From: Zonotrichia leucophrys gambelii
Taxonomy: Eukaryota > Chordata > Aves > Passeriformes > Passerellidae
Length of the DNA stretch: 64,000 bases
Assembly (NCBI RefSeq): GCF_028769735.1
Contig: NC_088171.1
Location: 73,921,216 to 73,985,215, forward strand
Reading direction: 5' to 3'
The position numbers were made by a program, and so were the translations under genes. A model generated the notes under the pieces. That model saw only the letters and a list, made by a program, of their open reading frames with translations, made no database searches and was not told the DNA's origin. How positions within the stretch are numbered: the stretch's first letter is position 1; the number at the start of each line of letters is the position of its first letter. Shown piece by piece: positions 23,701 to 38,044 of the stretch.

Positions 23701-26700
23701 CATCTCCCTTTCTTTTTTTAATACACATGATTGAAGCTGAATTTTCAGTATTATTTTACTGACATTCAAGTGTTTATCCTGTCTTCTCATGTAAATGAAA
23801 AAAGCAACTTTCTTAGAGCAATGTGCCACTTAAATACTACCCATATCATCAAAAGACTGCAGAATTAGTCTTCTTAAGTAGTTTTTTTTGTCCAGGTAGT
23901 GTGTACAGAATAACAATTATGAGAGGGAGCTATATAATTAGTAACTACTGTTACCTTCTATGCTTAAAGTCCTTTCCTAAAAATTCCTTGATTTTTTTTT
24001 TTAATTATTCTCCTGTAAGAAACATTTGTTCAGGCTCTTCAGTTTTTTGGTGGTGGCTTTTGTTGTTGTTTTAATTTTTTAAAACTGTTTTGTTTTGTTT
24101 TGTTTGTTTTCGGGTCTTTCCACAGGTTTACAATTTTAAGTGGCACCTGCCCTACTGGAAAATTTTTAAAAATAATTTTAAGAGTTGTTAAAAAAGAAGG
24201 TTATTTAAAACATGAAACAGGGAGCATGTTAATTTAATTCAATCATCCTGGCAAGGATAAAAAACCACTATCACTCTTATGCTACCGTAAATGGAGCAAA
24301 GATTTAAGTCAGTTTAGACTACAGAGGTCAGAAGTTTTACTAATTAACATCTACAGGGACAGCAAGCTATGGCTGCAAAAGAGAAACTTGCCTTTTTTTT
24401 TGATCAGTGGAAAAAATATTTCAGAATGTTTCTAGGTATCATTGAACAGCACATGACATCTTGCTAGGCCTGCAGCAAAATAAGCAACAACAATATGTTT
24501 GAAACAGTTGTCTCTGATTTCTGGATTCAGCAGCTTTTAGACATCAAAGAGCTGCACAAAATTAAAGATGATAATGTGAAAGAAAGCGAACGTTAGTATT
24601 TAATTACTTTAAATTGATTAGGAAGAAGCAAGCTCTTGATTGGAAGCACTTTAACTTCTGTCTGTGCAGCATACAAGGTAGTTTGTTAGTGAATATACCT
24701 TTTAAAAACATGAGAAAGTTAATGATGAAAACTACCTCAAAAGTATTTGATCCATGGCCTACACAGTTATTTCACTCCCTTGTTCAGTTTGGCAAAGAAA
24801 GGCATTTCTCAGGTTTTTGAGAGGTAAAAAAATGCATCCAGTCACAGTGAGGAGAAATGACGTATTTCTCTCTATCACGGACATGAACTGAAGCTGTTTT
24901 CCATTCTTTCCATCTGCTCATGAAAATTGCTTCTAAAAAAAAATCTGCTTTTGACTAAAATAGATATCTAAGTTGTGATTTCAACATATGCACAAATCAT
25001 TTCATTAAACATAAAATGTAATGTGCAAAATATATATTATATATGGAAAGCAATTTTTTACATATTTGTAGCATTCCACAGATTCAGTCAGAAATGTAGC
25101 ATTGTTCAATATTTAAAATACAGCAGCTCAGCTAAGAGCACATGCAGGCCTGGTATTAGAGATAGGGTAGAGTAAATGAACCTGGGCTAAAAATGTGTCC
25201 TTTGTTAGCCACAGTTTTTCAAACTATGAAATGGCAGAGTACATATGTTACTCTGGAAGGTAAATATATGCCTTAGGGGGGATATTGTGAGGTTTCCTTT
25301 TCTTGAATGACTGCACAGGGTACCTTGCTTGGGAAGAAGCAGAACAGTGTAAGGTACATGATTGATTATTTCAGTCTTTTCTTCTGAAAATAGCTTGGTC
25401 ATCATACTACTTGATATTAATTATTCTTGTTGTGATTTCAGTGAACAACTGATATTTTTCAGATTTACTATTACTCAAGAATAGTGTGCCTGATGTTCAA
25501 GACAAAATGTGGAATCTATAACATCTTTTGAAATGGATTTTACATCTCAAAGGAGCCTCAGTTTGACTGATGAAGAAAAAATGTCACCATGTTCCATTGA
25601 ATCTGTGAGACTAGTAAATGCAGACATTTATGTGCTAAACAGTCTCTCTAAACAGTCCAGTAAAGAAACTTTATGTCCAGTCTTTAAAACCTCAAAGTGG
25701 AAGCAACTCATCTTATTATTTTTATGTTATGATTTGTTATATAATGACAAGAATAATCTTTATCATTTAGTTCCTTACTTGGCATAAAATTACTTTTTGG
25801 ACTGATCAAACACCTAAGGCTTTGCCTTAGTGTTTAATCAGTTTCAGCAGCTGTTCATAGCTTCAAATACTACAGAGCAATAAAATTTAATTGCTTAATT
25901 AAACTCAAACCACAGTTGTCTTTTTAGCAGGCAGAGGCCTGCCTAGCTTTTGGATACTCAAAGACAACCAGAGAGCAAAAATGACATTGCTCTTCTCTCA
26001 AGGATGGTTGATCTAGTAGTTTTATGTAGGTGCAAGGAAAAGCCAAAGGCCTCTTTTGAGAAACAATTAGGAGTCTTCTTTCCCATTTTTTAACCTATTT
26101 TTTATCAACTCAGCTGCTGTACAGACAAGTGCACATAAATTAATTAATCAGTATGTATAAATTAATGGGAAAACTAAGCAGTGCATGTGAGTTAATTGAA
26201 AAACTTGGGGACATATCTTTGAACCGAGTACACTGACTTGTTGAGCTTGATTTATCCTAGTCAAAGTTCTGACTCAATGGGGCTTTTTAATTTCATTTTC
26301 TGCCTCTGGTATTCAATGTCAGCAGTTCTAATAAGCAGGCACAAACATGCACTGAAGTGAGGTGGCCACTTTAGATATCAAATTGGAAGAAATAAGCAAA
26401 TTTTGTCGAATTTTGTGCTAATGTAAATGAACCATGTTGAGATCTACTACTTTTACTTTGAGAACGTCTCTCTTACTTCTCGCTCTTTCTTAAGAATTCT
26501 TTTTTTAAAATTGTGTATTTGCAGGAATCCTGCCTTTTATTTAATATAAAAATCTAGTAAGACTATTAGTATAATATGTCAGATTTGGTTTGTCATGGTA
26601 ATATTCAAAATTATTCTATCCTCTATATATTGCAATTAAATAATTATAGTTTGCAATACAACTAATTAGGGCGTGGAGAAAATATCAGAAGGGAAAGAAA

Positions 26701-29700
26701 TTGCACTTAAGAAGCATGACATTAACCTAGATAATATTGTATAGAAAATTTATATAGTGAATTTGTTAGCCAGCTTCCCAATTACCATAAATCAGTATGA
26801 TTCGGTTTATTTCAGTGGACCATTGCCAAGTTCAGTAATACTTTACAGTCAGATGAGGTTCTAGGTATCTGAGGATACATTGTCTAATGTCTAAGACCTT
26901 AATTTCTTTAAAAATATGTTCTGAAATTATTGAGAATGTCTACATGAGATTTCTTTAACACAGAGAAAACTGGAAATACCTACAGAATTATTAAGATCCA
27001 AAAAGTCAGCACTAGATTTTGAATATACTTTGCTTTTGTTTTAATATATTGAAATTCATAGGGCATGTGAAAAATATTTATCTCCTTTTTCCTTAGTTCC
27101 CTGTAAATGTCTATGAATATAAATAGCACTTAAACGCACATACACAGGTAAATAATTCCAAATAATTTTTCACATAGCAATAGATTTTGATATTTGATCT
27201 TTATATCTTGCAAATTTTTTTCAAGTCTTTTAAAAGAGGCCCAAAAAAACCAAAACATTAATTTTTGATAATGAAGCTACCATCTATTGAGAACTTTCCT
27301 TCATAGACTGTTCCTCATCCTGCTGGTGCTTCAATTTGGCAACAAAGGTAATCAGAATACACCCTGAGTTGAAGAGGCCAGTAATTTGATACTAAATCAT
27401 GAAAACCTCTCCCTGAAAAGACAAAAACCTAGATGAAGAACAGTCTTCTGTGGTCATCAGTGGTCCATGTCAGTGTCTTGTGGGGCTCACCAGCAACTTA
27501 TAAATTTCATAACACAAAGTTTCAGATAGAATTTTCAGAAGTGCATTTATCTTTTATTTCACTGTATTTTCCATATGTTATGTTTCAACCTTGTTTTATA
27601 CAAAATGTTAATTTCCTTTCAGGTGATCTCTGATATTTTAACTCCAGGATGTACTCTGAATTCTTTCTAGCCTTAAAGGTATTACCAATTTTAAATTATT
27701 GCTCGTATATTTTATTACTTCTGAAAAGTAACAATAGGTTTGACAACTATTTCACTAATACTGAATTCCTAGTGTCTACAGCTTCATTTTGGCTGCCTTG
27801 CATTTCAGAGTAGCTGTAATCAAAGGCATCCCTGAGTAGCAAACTACATGTATATTTACACACACTAGAATTACTATCCTCCACCCCTCAAATATAACAA
27901 TCTGGAGCCATGTCTTCTGCAGAGAGAAAATGAGAGAGTTATGTTGGATACTGTATTAATTCCTCCATTCAGCCACAAAGTGCCACAAATATATGTTCAC
28001 AGACTTATATAGTTTCCTGAAATGTACTTCAGTGGTACTCATGAGTAAGAAAAAAGCAGCAATTCAAAGATAACATGCAGTACAGGGAGGGGGTCATGTA
28101 ACTGTGGTTGTTTCTCATTTTAAGAAGTTTTCTCTGAAAAGGCTGTTGCAGGGAAATACAGAGGCTTTTAGGGCTGCCAAAATATCACAATATAGGAACT
28201 GAGTGGAAGAAAGAAAACCACATTTCTTATTTAACAGGGTTGGTAAGAATATGACTTTCATGCTACAAGAATGTGGACATTCTAGGATCTATTTTCAGCA
28301 TTAATTGAAATGGGCATAAAATTCATAAGTGAAATGTGAGAAGAATCCACTGAAAACCACTAAAACTTCTATAAATACACCACAGGACTACAGACTGCAG
28401 TAAGATAACTAATAGTAACTAAAGTTAGTAATAGTATCTAAAGCAACATAGAATGGGTGATATATCCTCTCCTGTTTCAGTGTGGGGAATACACAAAATA
28501 GCCAAAATCTAACTAGAAAGGATTTTTTTTCTTCAAAAAGGAGTTTTGCTATCAACTTTTGACCAGGCTTATTGATTATTCTTTGGCACTGGGAACCTAA
28601 GATTGAGGATCTTACATGGAGCCAGACTGTATCATGTTCTTGGCAGACCTATTAGAGCTATGATGACAGGGAAATCAGATGGACTGCTGACAGCTGGCAT
28701 TACAATGAATTGTAGGACTTATATAAATACCTTTGTTCAATATTCAGAGTCATTTTTTCTCCTCCTTGGAGATAATGGAAAATTCCTCCTCTCCAAGTGT
28801 TCCAAAACCAGGCATTACCAGAAGTTGCAAAAAATTTTATATAAATACTACCCCTTTTCCTGATTGTGTACCTGTGATAACCTGGCTGTACTCAATGAGT
28901 GAGTCTTGATTTTATTCAGTCTGTCTAGTGAACAGCAAATGTAGTCAGGAAATTGGTCTGGATATACCAACAGTAGCTTATTATGCACCACTCACATGGA
29001 AGTGGTATGAAGATCAGCTGCAGTTCCTATTGAAATTACTGACATTTTGTCATAACCATCTTCAAAAATATGGTGAGTTTTATAGATGTCTGAACTACAG
29101 ACTTCTGTGGCTAACTTTAACAGTCATTTTTTGGAAATATTTACAGAACCTGTCCCTTATTTCTTTAAATAAATATTCAGGACCTCTTTAAGCATTTGAA
29201 GTTGTTCATAAATAGAAGTATGATATTAGTCAGGAGACCTTGGGAAGAATGTGTTCAAAGTGCTGAACTCCTACTGTATTTTGACAGACTGTACATACTG
29301 TTAAAACCTTGCATGATGGTTGACTCCCAGAGAAGTACACCAAATTTCTTTCTAGAATAAAATTCATATACACTCTTTCTAGCAGACTTATTTGAACTGT
29401 CTTCCTATCGTACCTTTTATTTACTCTAGGAATACCAACAAATGCAACATCAAAAGAATTATTAAAACTGATAAAAAATTTGATGGAGAAATATATTTGA
29501 GGATGTGGACAGGATCTGTAATTGTGAAGCTTTCCTTTAAAGGGAACCCTTTTCTCTTTAATTTCATGGTTGACTGGAATTTTCAGCTTGAAAATATATC
29601 CAATGCTCCATGAAATTTACTTGTCTATAAAATGTCTACTCCTGTTAACATGAACAAATAGATTTTCACTATATTGGATATACAAAATTAAACAAGAAAT

Positions 29701-32700
29701 AATTCTGGTCTGTTCAGAATCTCATCCTTTGACCTCAAAAGAGGAATACATGAAATGCTTCTGTTTAGCAAGGAAGGGTACAAACTTTTATGCAGTGGCC
29801 TTACTTTGTCACTTTAGAAAATTTTCTTTTTTCTTTCCTGTGATGTGCTTTGGCAATAACCCAGAAAAGTAGAAGCCCTATAGACATCTAGTATTGAGAC
29901 AGAAATTGGAATCTAATCTTTATTAATATCACTGTACAAATTTAACCAATAACATTAGTTAATGAGGGCAACAAATCCAATAATCTTTAAGACAGAAAAT
30001 GAAACATCCTATCTAGAAATCTACTAATTAAAGTGTCAAAACATCATTAAAGCTTCTTTTGATAAGCAAGTAAGTCTAGTCCTGTCTTTTTGCGAGGCTA
30101 TTGCAACTGCACAGGTAAGTACAGAGTTTTCATCCAACCAGCCAACCAGAGAGCTAGGATCTCCCACAAATGCATTTCACCTCTGCTTTGGAGATTAGAA
30201 AAGTGACAGTAAAGTCAGAAGAATTCTGTTTCTGTAAGAGGCAAATCTATGCAGTCTTCCAGTCTGCGAATGCCATCCCCTTGATTTCTGAGCTTAGTTG
30301 GTTTCTCCATGTATTTTATTGAACTCTGCAGGGGTAAAGGGGGTTAGGACTAGCAAAATAAAAAAAAAAAAAACAAAAAAAAAATTCCCCCATTTATTAT
30401 ATTGCCTGCTGCTCTTCTTCCAATGAAATCTCTGAACTTTCAAGTTCCATGAACAAGAGCACATATCCCGGATTAAGATATATTAGGATCGCAATCAATA
30501 CATATTGACATTTTTTGATTAAATGGCCATGAGGTTACTATTGTCACATAATGACAAAATTAGTATGTCACCTCTTTTGCAGTGACAATCTAAAAATGGA
30601 CCTACTACAAAGTTGCATGTTGAGTTCAGAATCAGTTCCAAGTATTGGTACTTTTGGATGAAGAACAGAGAGAACATAGACCCTTCTTGATATAAAAACT
30701 TAAAATATTATCTATATGCCTAATTTTAGGTAGAACTTGCCATATGTAAAATCAGTACTGGTATGCAGAGGTTTAAATGTGTGTAGGGAAAAAGCCTAAG
30801 ACTGGGTTGTTCCTGGGTCATCAGATGTCTCTTTTTAGTGCTTATGTGCAAAACACCTAGCAAAGTTCGACTGCAGCTTTTTATACAAAATATCACATCA
30901 TATAGCATTGTTCAAGCATCGTCAATGATGACCTGAAGCAGGTAGACAGGTAATGGTGATTAAACCAGAGACTGTATTGTAGTCAGGGATGGGAACCACA
31001 TGAACAGATTTCCACAAGAACCAGTGAAAAATTTTGCAGAGAACTTTGCCATGCTGTAGCCCTGAAAACACATTCCCAACTTAAAAAGGTTGAGCTTTTA
31101 TATTTTCTTTTCTTTTCATTTTTTTTTTTTTAACGGAGAATGCTGCTGCTTGCAATATTTTTCTTACTTTGAAGAGTTTAATTAGAAACAAATAAACTGA
31201 GCAAAAGAAATTTTTGTTGGTTACTCAGACAAGGATATCTTTGTCCTCATTAAATCACATTCTCCATTTTCAAAGAACCTTGTCTGTGCTTTGTTTCTGA
31301 CTGTAGTTTTCATCCCAGCTCAAGCACTGGTGGAACTCTATTCCTTACGGTATACATTCTTTCATGTACTTTGGTAAAAGCATAGTGAAAGCAAAAGACT
31401 AAGCAACAGCCACATAGAACAAGGAGTTATAATTATTCACAAAAAAACAAAAGGAAATATAATGGTCTATATCTTAGCATGTATAGGTGGAGAACAAAAT
31501 TCTAATGCCTCTTGCCAAGAGAGTTTTAAATCTATATAAAATATTCTAAAAGCCAATCTTTCCCTGCTGTGAAAGTTCCTAATTACTGATCTTATTAAAA
31601 TACCTGCTACACTATAAAAATTTCAGCACAGATGTTCTACTTCAGGAGTTAGCAACAATAAGTTGATCGATAAAAAAATCACTGTGAATGTATTTTGCCC
31701 ATATAATCCTGGTTTATTTCTTTTTTTGGCACTTAATATATTGGCAGTATTGCCTGACTTGACAGAAGCAGGGCAGAGAGTTCCAGACATAAAGCTGTAC
31801 AGCAAATATTCACTGACACATGAATATTATGGTATGTTCATTACTATATGCTCTTTGCAAAATAAACAATGATAATTGCTCCCTGCCTTTTTCCCCCTCA
31901 TCTTTTTTTTTTTACAAGTACTGAAGACATTTGGCCACAAAAATTACTGAATACACCATTATTGACATTATAATCAACTTTCTGTTCACTGGCCTATGCT
32001 TTAATCTTGCTGTGCTCTACTGCTCTTTTTCATTTGCTTGATACTCTTGAATAAAAAATTTCAGAAGAGTGGCCCTTTTATATACATGAACTCTTAACTA
32101 GCCATTTTCCAGCCTTATATTCATTTCCAGGAAAAAAATTCTTGTCATCAGCATGCATTTTTCTTAAAACTACATTTAAATTAGTTAGTGTTTCCTATCC
32201 CAGCCCATCTCTTGTACCTTATTTTACAGTTGGGGTAGAAAGGTTGAATCCAGGACAATACCAAGCAAACAATTCTAGAAAAATCAGGTAAAAGACTGAA
32301 ACAAAACTACAACCAACATGCCAACCAAAACAATCGACTTTTGAAACTACTTTGAAGGAAACCTGTGGTTCCCAAACATTTTAATTGGAATTTAACTGTT
32401 GATTGCAAATATCATTGGAAATTTGACCTTAGGTAAAAATCCATCCCTTGCTTGCAAAATGGAAACAACAGCACATTCCTTCTTTAGGTTCAGCCAGATG
32501 ACAGTACTGCCACAGGAGACAGCAGCTCCCTGGGGTCAGGCACCAGGAGGGCAAGGGGCTCCCTGCGTAGGGTAGCCAGGGCTCACCCCATTTATCGGTT
32601 TTGTCTTGAGAACGTTGGATTCTGGGGGAAGAACTCTGCTACTTCTTTTCCCCTATCTCAAAAGTGCAGAGCTATTAAATAGCAACAACAATTATGAACT

Positions 32701-35700
32701 TTAATATCAAGTCTTTGTGTTTCATTTCAGAGAAGTCCCTATGGTCCTCGCAGGGACATACCAGTGGTAAAGGTAATAGTCTGCAGTCTATTTATAAGTT
32801 ACACAGAGATAAAGAATGGATAGAAGAGTATGTTAAGAAATAGAGAGGCGGAGGAAGAGTAGTAAACATGAAAATAAATCAGGAACAAAAGGAGCTTAGT
32901 GAAACTGTTGGCAGCAAGAGCAAAAGACAGAGAAAATAAAATGAAAATTAGAATTTTCCCATAAAAATAAGTTATCTTAAATTTGCATTTATTCTTGTTT
33001 TCTTCTCTGCGAGTAGCTCTGTACTAAATATGAACAGTATTAAAGTCAGTCATCCAAAATGCTAAAATATATATATAGAAAACACATTGCAGATAGCTAA
33101 ATAAAGTTTGGCAGAGTAGCTAAATTGGAGCTTAGGCAGATGCATTCTCTTACCTTACAGTGTTATCTAGAAATATCATCAAAGTTCATAAGATAATGTA
33201 TCCCCACTGATACCAGTGGAACTGGTTTTTTTACCAATTGACATATTTTGGGAAATAAAGGACTGGGCTAAAGCCACTTTAGTACAATTCTACAGCCCAG
33301 TGCTAATGATGAAAAACATCTCAACACTTGCATGGCCTGGCTGAATGCTGCTGCAATGTCCCTGCTTTGTATCTATGGAAACATTTTCAAGTTTCCCAAC
33401 ACCTCCTACACAGGAATCCTGGTGGATTCAGATTGCAGTAGATTTTCCATGAAATATGGCCTAAGGATAGTTCCAAAAAAGCAAACAATCTTATCATGCA
33501 ACACATTAGTTTTACACTTCATTGGTGAAACTCACAATAAATTGCAGTCAATGCTATTCTTAAGCAAAAGAAACCTGTCTAATTCAAGACCAAGATTTCA
33601 GCTGTTGCTTTCATTAAATGTCCAAATGCAGAAAAAACAGAAACTATGCTGGCTCTGGGCCTTGCTTAGATTTCTGAGGGAGGAAATTCATCGAACTTAT
33701 AAGGACAAGGATGTTTTCACTAACTCCCTATTTAATAACAGCTCCTTCCATAATTGATGAAAAATTCCAAAATGCAGTTAAAATGGCAAGTCAGACCTAA
33801 TACAGCAAATTAAAAATAAAGTTATCCATCAACTCATGAAGATGTAAGCTTTCTCATAATAATATCAGCATTAAAATAGCCAATGTTCTTTAAATTTTTA
33901 CTCATCTAGTAATCAGAAACAGATCAAATTGAATCATATTTAAGGAAAATTGCTATCCACTATTGAGTGATATGGTGGCTGATCTGATGCCTAATAGAAG
34001 GAAGATGTCATCTTCACTCCAAAGGTGTCAAGGATTATCTAGTGAAATACGGAACTGCCTGTTTCACAGACAGACCTTAAAATTGCAGAAGTCATGTCAT
34101 ATTAACCATTTGGAGACATTTCTCTCTCTCTTTATCAGTAAAAGTGAGAATGTTAATAACTTTTGTCAACTTATAAACTTACATTTTGATAGCCTAAATT
34201 AAATAAAATTAAATATATCATCTAAATTTCCCACAAAGTCCAGGTTATGTTTCCAGTAAACATATGTGCACAAATTCCTGTGCGCTAAGATTAATGAAAT
34301 GCAGAAAATATAAATCTATAGATGTTTGAGCTAAAAAGTGATTCTTATAATTTGATTAAAATTAAAAACAGATGCAAAAGATTGTTTTTTATCAAAACCA
34401 TCATTGCTAGTAACTTTGCTCCCCCCTTGGTTCCATCAGTTAAAATAAAAAATGAGCTTCCTGGACGGAGAAGCTAAAAGATAATTCTTTTCAGTTTAAC
34501 TCTGCCAAATTTATTCTGTCTCCTGTGCTCATGGAAACAATAATCGATGATAGCCTCAATTCAGAGAACAACTTCAGGAAACTTGGCTGACAAAACCAGG
34601 AAAAATAAAGGAAATGCTTAAAATAAAGGACCTAAATTCTTTTTAAGTTCTTGTTGCTACTTCCTGTTACTAGCTTTAGGGCAGACTCTATTCCATGGCA
34701 TTATTTAGGTAGTCTGAAATGTTCTTTTAATGTCATTAGACATGAATGGATCTTACCAGTGCACAAGTACGTTGATTCTGCAGGTACTCAGACTGGATTT
34801 GGTCTGAAGAACTTGGAGAAACTTTGAGAACTTGAAGTGATAGGAGGGAATGAATGCTGAGAAATAAAACAATACTTTGCAAAAAGTAAATAATTGCTGA
34901 TATTCATCAACAAAAAGACCTTTATTCAAAATACTTCTATCTAAAAGATGTCTTCTTTTGCTGAGTACTTGAGTTTTGATCTAAGAAGTCCTGGAGAAGT
35001 TCAATGAAATAGGCCAGAGACAGTTTATGATAGCTGCCTGAGCATGAATAATCACTGAATCTAAACCCCATCCTCACCTCTACCAGAGAACACACATCTT
35101 TAAGTAGAATGTGTGGAAGGAAACTCAATAAATGAATCCTTGCAGATGGCTGGAAAAGATATGTGCAAGATTTACATATTTTCTTAACCTCTTATGAAAC
35201 AAATCTTTTCTGTAGAAGTATTCTGCAAATATTTCAAGAAACAAAATTTGACTTTTTGCATAAACTTGCAAAGACTGAGAAACTCAGTTTCTTTTTAATT
35301 GTGAGGTTTAAACAGAAATTAACATACTCACTATGCACTAAGTAATTTAATGTGTATAGAATACTGTACGTAGTTACAGATTCTCTAAGCTCTCTCTATA
35401 TATACATGTTCCTGTGAGTACAAATGAAATATTGTGCAGTGAACAAATGAAATATGTTATTACATTATTGAATGAGGTTTGAGATTACTCTTTCTTCCCT
35501 GAAATCAATCCTAAACAAATTCAAATAGTGACCTCCTAAGGTTTACAATTTAAATTCACCTGAAACAAAACACCATTCCTACAGAGTCTGCTACAATAAA
35601 CAGAGGATATTTTATTAAAAATATTTTCTTGTGATTTTGTTTCAAAACAGGACAAGTGCAGAGACAATTCTACTAACTGCTGTTCCATAAGAAGTCAAAA

Positions 35701-37975
35701 CTGAGAACTAAAAACTGAAGTGTGTGTAGATGGTGATGGGATTAAACCTGAAGGTGAATAGTTTTGAGTTATGGATTTTAAAAACAGAGGTAACTCAGTG
35801 GAGGTCTCATTAAAACCAACACTCCTCAGGTATTTTGGAGCATTGAACATTCATTCAGATCACTAATAAATTGACAATAAGAAATAAACTTCATTGAGAG
35901 GAAAGTATACTTTGCCTTTTTGTTCTGTAATTTTTCTTTTTCTGTAATCTAGACCCACAGTACGGACACTTCACAGTTCTTCCACTACAAAATGTGTCTG
36001 ATTGAAAAGTGTGTGTGTTTATATCACCTCTTCCCCAAATGGTTGGACACAGCCATATTGTTTTTCATGTGCATCTGAACTGCAGGGAGGACAAGTCACA
36101 GCTGAGGAAAAAAGGCAGAGGAAAGGAAGAACTTGCCTATATAATTTCAATTAATTCCATTACCATTTTGTCCTCTTGACAGCTGGAAACTCTTTCTGCT
36201 CTCTTGCACTAAGAGATCAAGTCTTTTCCACATGTTACCTCGCAAGAGATTATATGAGATTTGCATGCCTTCTGTCCAAAGCACCCAAATGAACAGGTGG
36301 GAAACACAATATGGAACTTTTATTGCAACATTTTGAGACAGTACAAAATTCCATAAGAATAACAATAGCAGGAGATAAATGAACGTTAGGTAGAAAACTA
36401 ATTTTTGCTTGGATGTTGTGAGAAGTTTAAATGAAATGTGAAATATTTTGAGTTAGTTCCATGCCTTCTTGAGCCTCTGGGAGAGACAAAATTACTCTCT
36501 TATTTTCCATACATTCAATACAGAGCTGTAACTGCAGTGCATGTCCTATTTCTTGCTACAAAATAAAAAGGAAATAAAAGATACTGTTGTTTCTTTTCCA
36601 GTCTCTGACCACTCCACTTGTTTACCCGGGGGCTGAATTTAGCCTGTATCTCATCAAATGATCCTTATCAAATATAACAATCTTTTCAACAGTATCAGAT
36701 TGCCATTTCAATTTTGTTCATGTTTTATTCTGATTGCTTTTTCCTTCCTCATGCAGCTTTATATACTGATAGTGCAAGCTCATCTTGTCAATGTAATTTT
36801 CAGTTTCTAGTACATCTGATTGAGTAATAGTAATTGAAAAACAATTCAAATAACATCTTCAAATATTCTTTTCATCTTCTCTCTCTCTTAGACAAGTGAT
36901 TTTTTTTAAACATTCACAGCCTGTGAGCCAATGGAAAACAAATAGATAATATAAAAGTATAAATAAAAAAAATGAAAAAGTATTCATTAATATTTTGTTT
37001 CATTGGCAGGTCCAGGGAAAGACTGAGCCCAAATTCTCCTAAGAAGGGGAAATTATAGGCAGAAGTGCCTGAGAACACATCTCAGAAACAGGAACTTCTG
37101 ACTGTACTTCCCATCCTGCATAGAGTAAGGAGTTTCCTGGCAGCTTGCTTGATTTTGAGTGCTGTGAGAGACTGAAATGTTAATGGCTAATGACTCAAAC
37201 AATCAGCCATTTGCAAAAGGGGCAAGTACTTTGCTGACAATGTGCAAGGGAACAGTCTGGGGGCAGAGGAGGTGAACATCCACCACTGGAGGCTGCAAAT
37301 TGGGTTTTGAGCCAGATAAGCAAGGAGTTTGATGAGGAGCAGATTGTTTGAGGCTGGATAGTGCTTTTTGTCATGCCAATGTCCTCCTTGACACAACTGG
37401 CTAAGTCTTAAACTTCATCCCCTGGGGAAGTATCAGGACACTCACATGTAGGCCCGAAAGTATTAATACCTTCAGAAATGAGAATTGGGTCAACTAAGCT
37501 GAAATGAGAGCAATTGTCATCTATTAGAAGGGTTCATAAAACATCAAAGACTCCTGAAGTGGCCCCAGACTCATTTCTAGGCCCTTCCACCAGAGAAATG
37601 CACATGAGCCACAGTGTCACATCAGGCAGTGTAAAACTCCTCCCTCAGGAGAGGTACTTGGGCATCCCCACGTGAACCAAAATATAAATTAACCCATTGA
37701 ACTCTATGTTTCATGGGCTTTCCCCACATCAGACAAATCAGACTATGACCATCACTTCGATCAATTGGCTACTAATTTTCTACAATCAGGCCTTATCTCT
37801 TGATTCATGGGTGGTGATACTTTCCTCCATTATCTACTCTTATCCTTTCTTTTCCTATATTTTCTTAAATGATATTTTTATTTTTCTATATTGTTGCATT
37901 ACTATAGATAATAACAAAAATATTGTCAACTTACCTCCTTTCCATTATAGTCAAATTGTTCTAGAATAACACCTA
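20715..37975. other. Long non-coding AT-rich stretch
   Basis: Seventeen kilobases in which I can support no gene and no dated transposon copy. The longest frame is 141 codons at 33332-33757 (plus strand); it has no domain, no family resemblance and ordinary AT-rich composition. Notable small structures are the hairpin at 25801-25841 and A-rich runs at 30358-30383. Segments such as 22030-22600 and 34480-34590 look like non-repetitive, balanced sequence that could be conserved non-coding elements, but that cannot be shown from one genome. Confidence 0.5.
25801..25841. repeat. Near-perfect hairpin, about 19-bp stem with 3-nt loop
   Basis: The left arm (25801-25820) and right arm (25824 to about 25842) pair over 19 positions with one C/T mismatch (a G-U type pair in one RNA orientation) and one bulged base, around a TTT loop. 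The inner stem CTAAGGC/GCCTTAG is perfect. The loop is too small for a typical microRNA precursor. It may be a decayed palindromic DNA element or a cruciform former. Confidence 0.85.
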
Positions 37976-37978
37976 CAA

Positions 37979-37980
<2 letters not shown>

Positions 37981-38036
<56 letters not shown>
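37981..38036. repeat. (CTAT)14 microsatellite
   Basis: Fourteen uninterrupted CTAT units ending in CTCT. Such tetranucleotide arrays are usually highly length-variable between individuals. Confidence 0.97.
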
Positions 38037-38038
<2 letters not shown>

Positions 38039-38044
38039 CTGTTC

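Noticed and set aside
32510..32640. GC-richer 130-nt patch as exon or CTCF site
   Set aside because: No open frame of note, and CACCAGGAGGGCA does not align to the CTCF core without a shift.
33332..33757. 141-codon plus-strand open frame, the longest outside repeats
   Set aside because: No recognisable domain, AT-rich random-like composition, no splice sites or promoter that fit, and length is within what 64 kb of six-frame sequence can give by chance.
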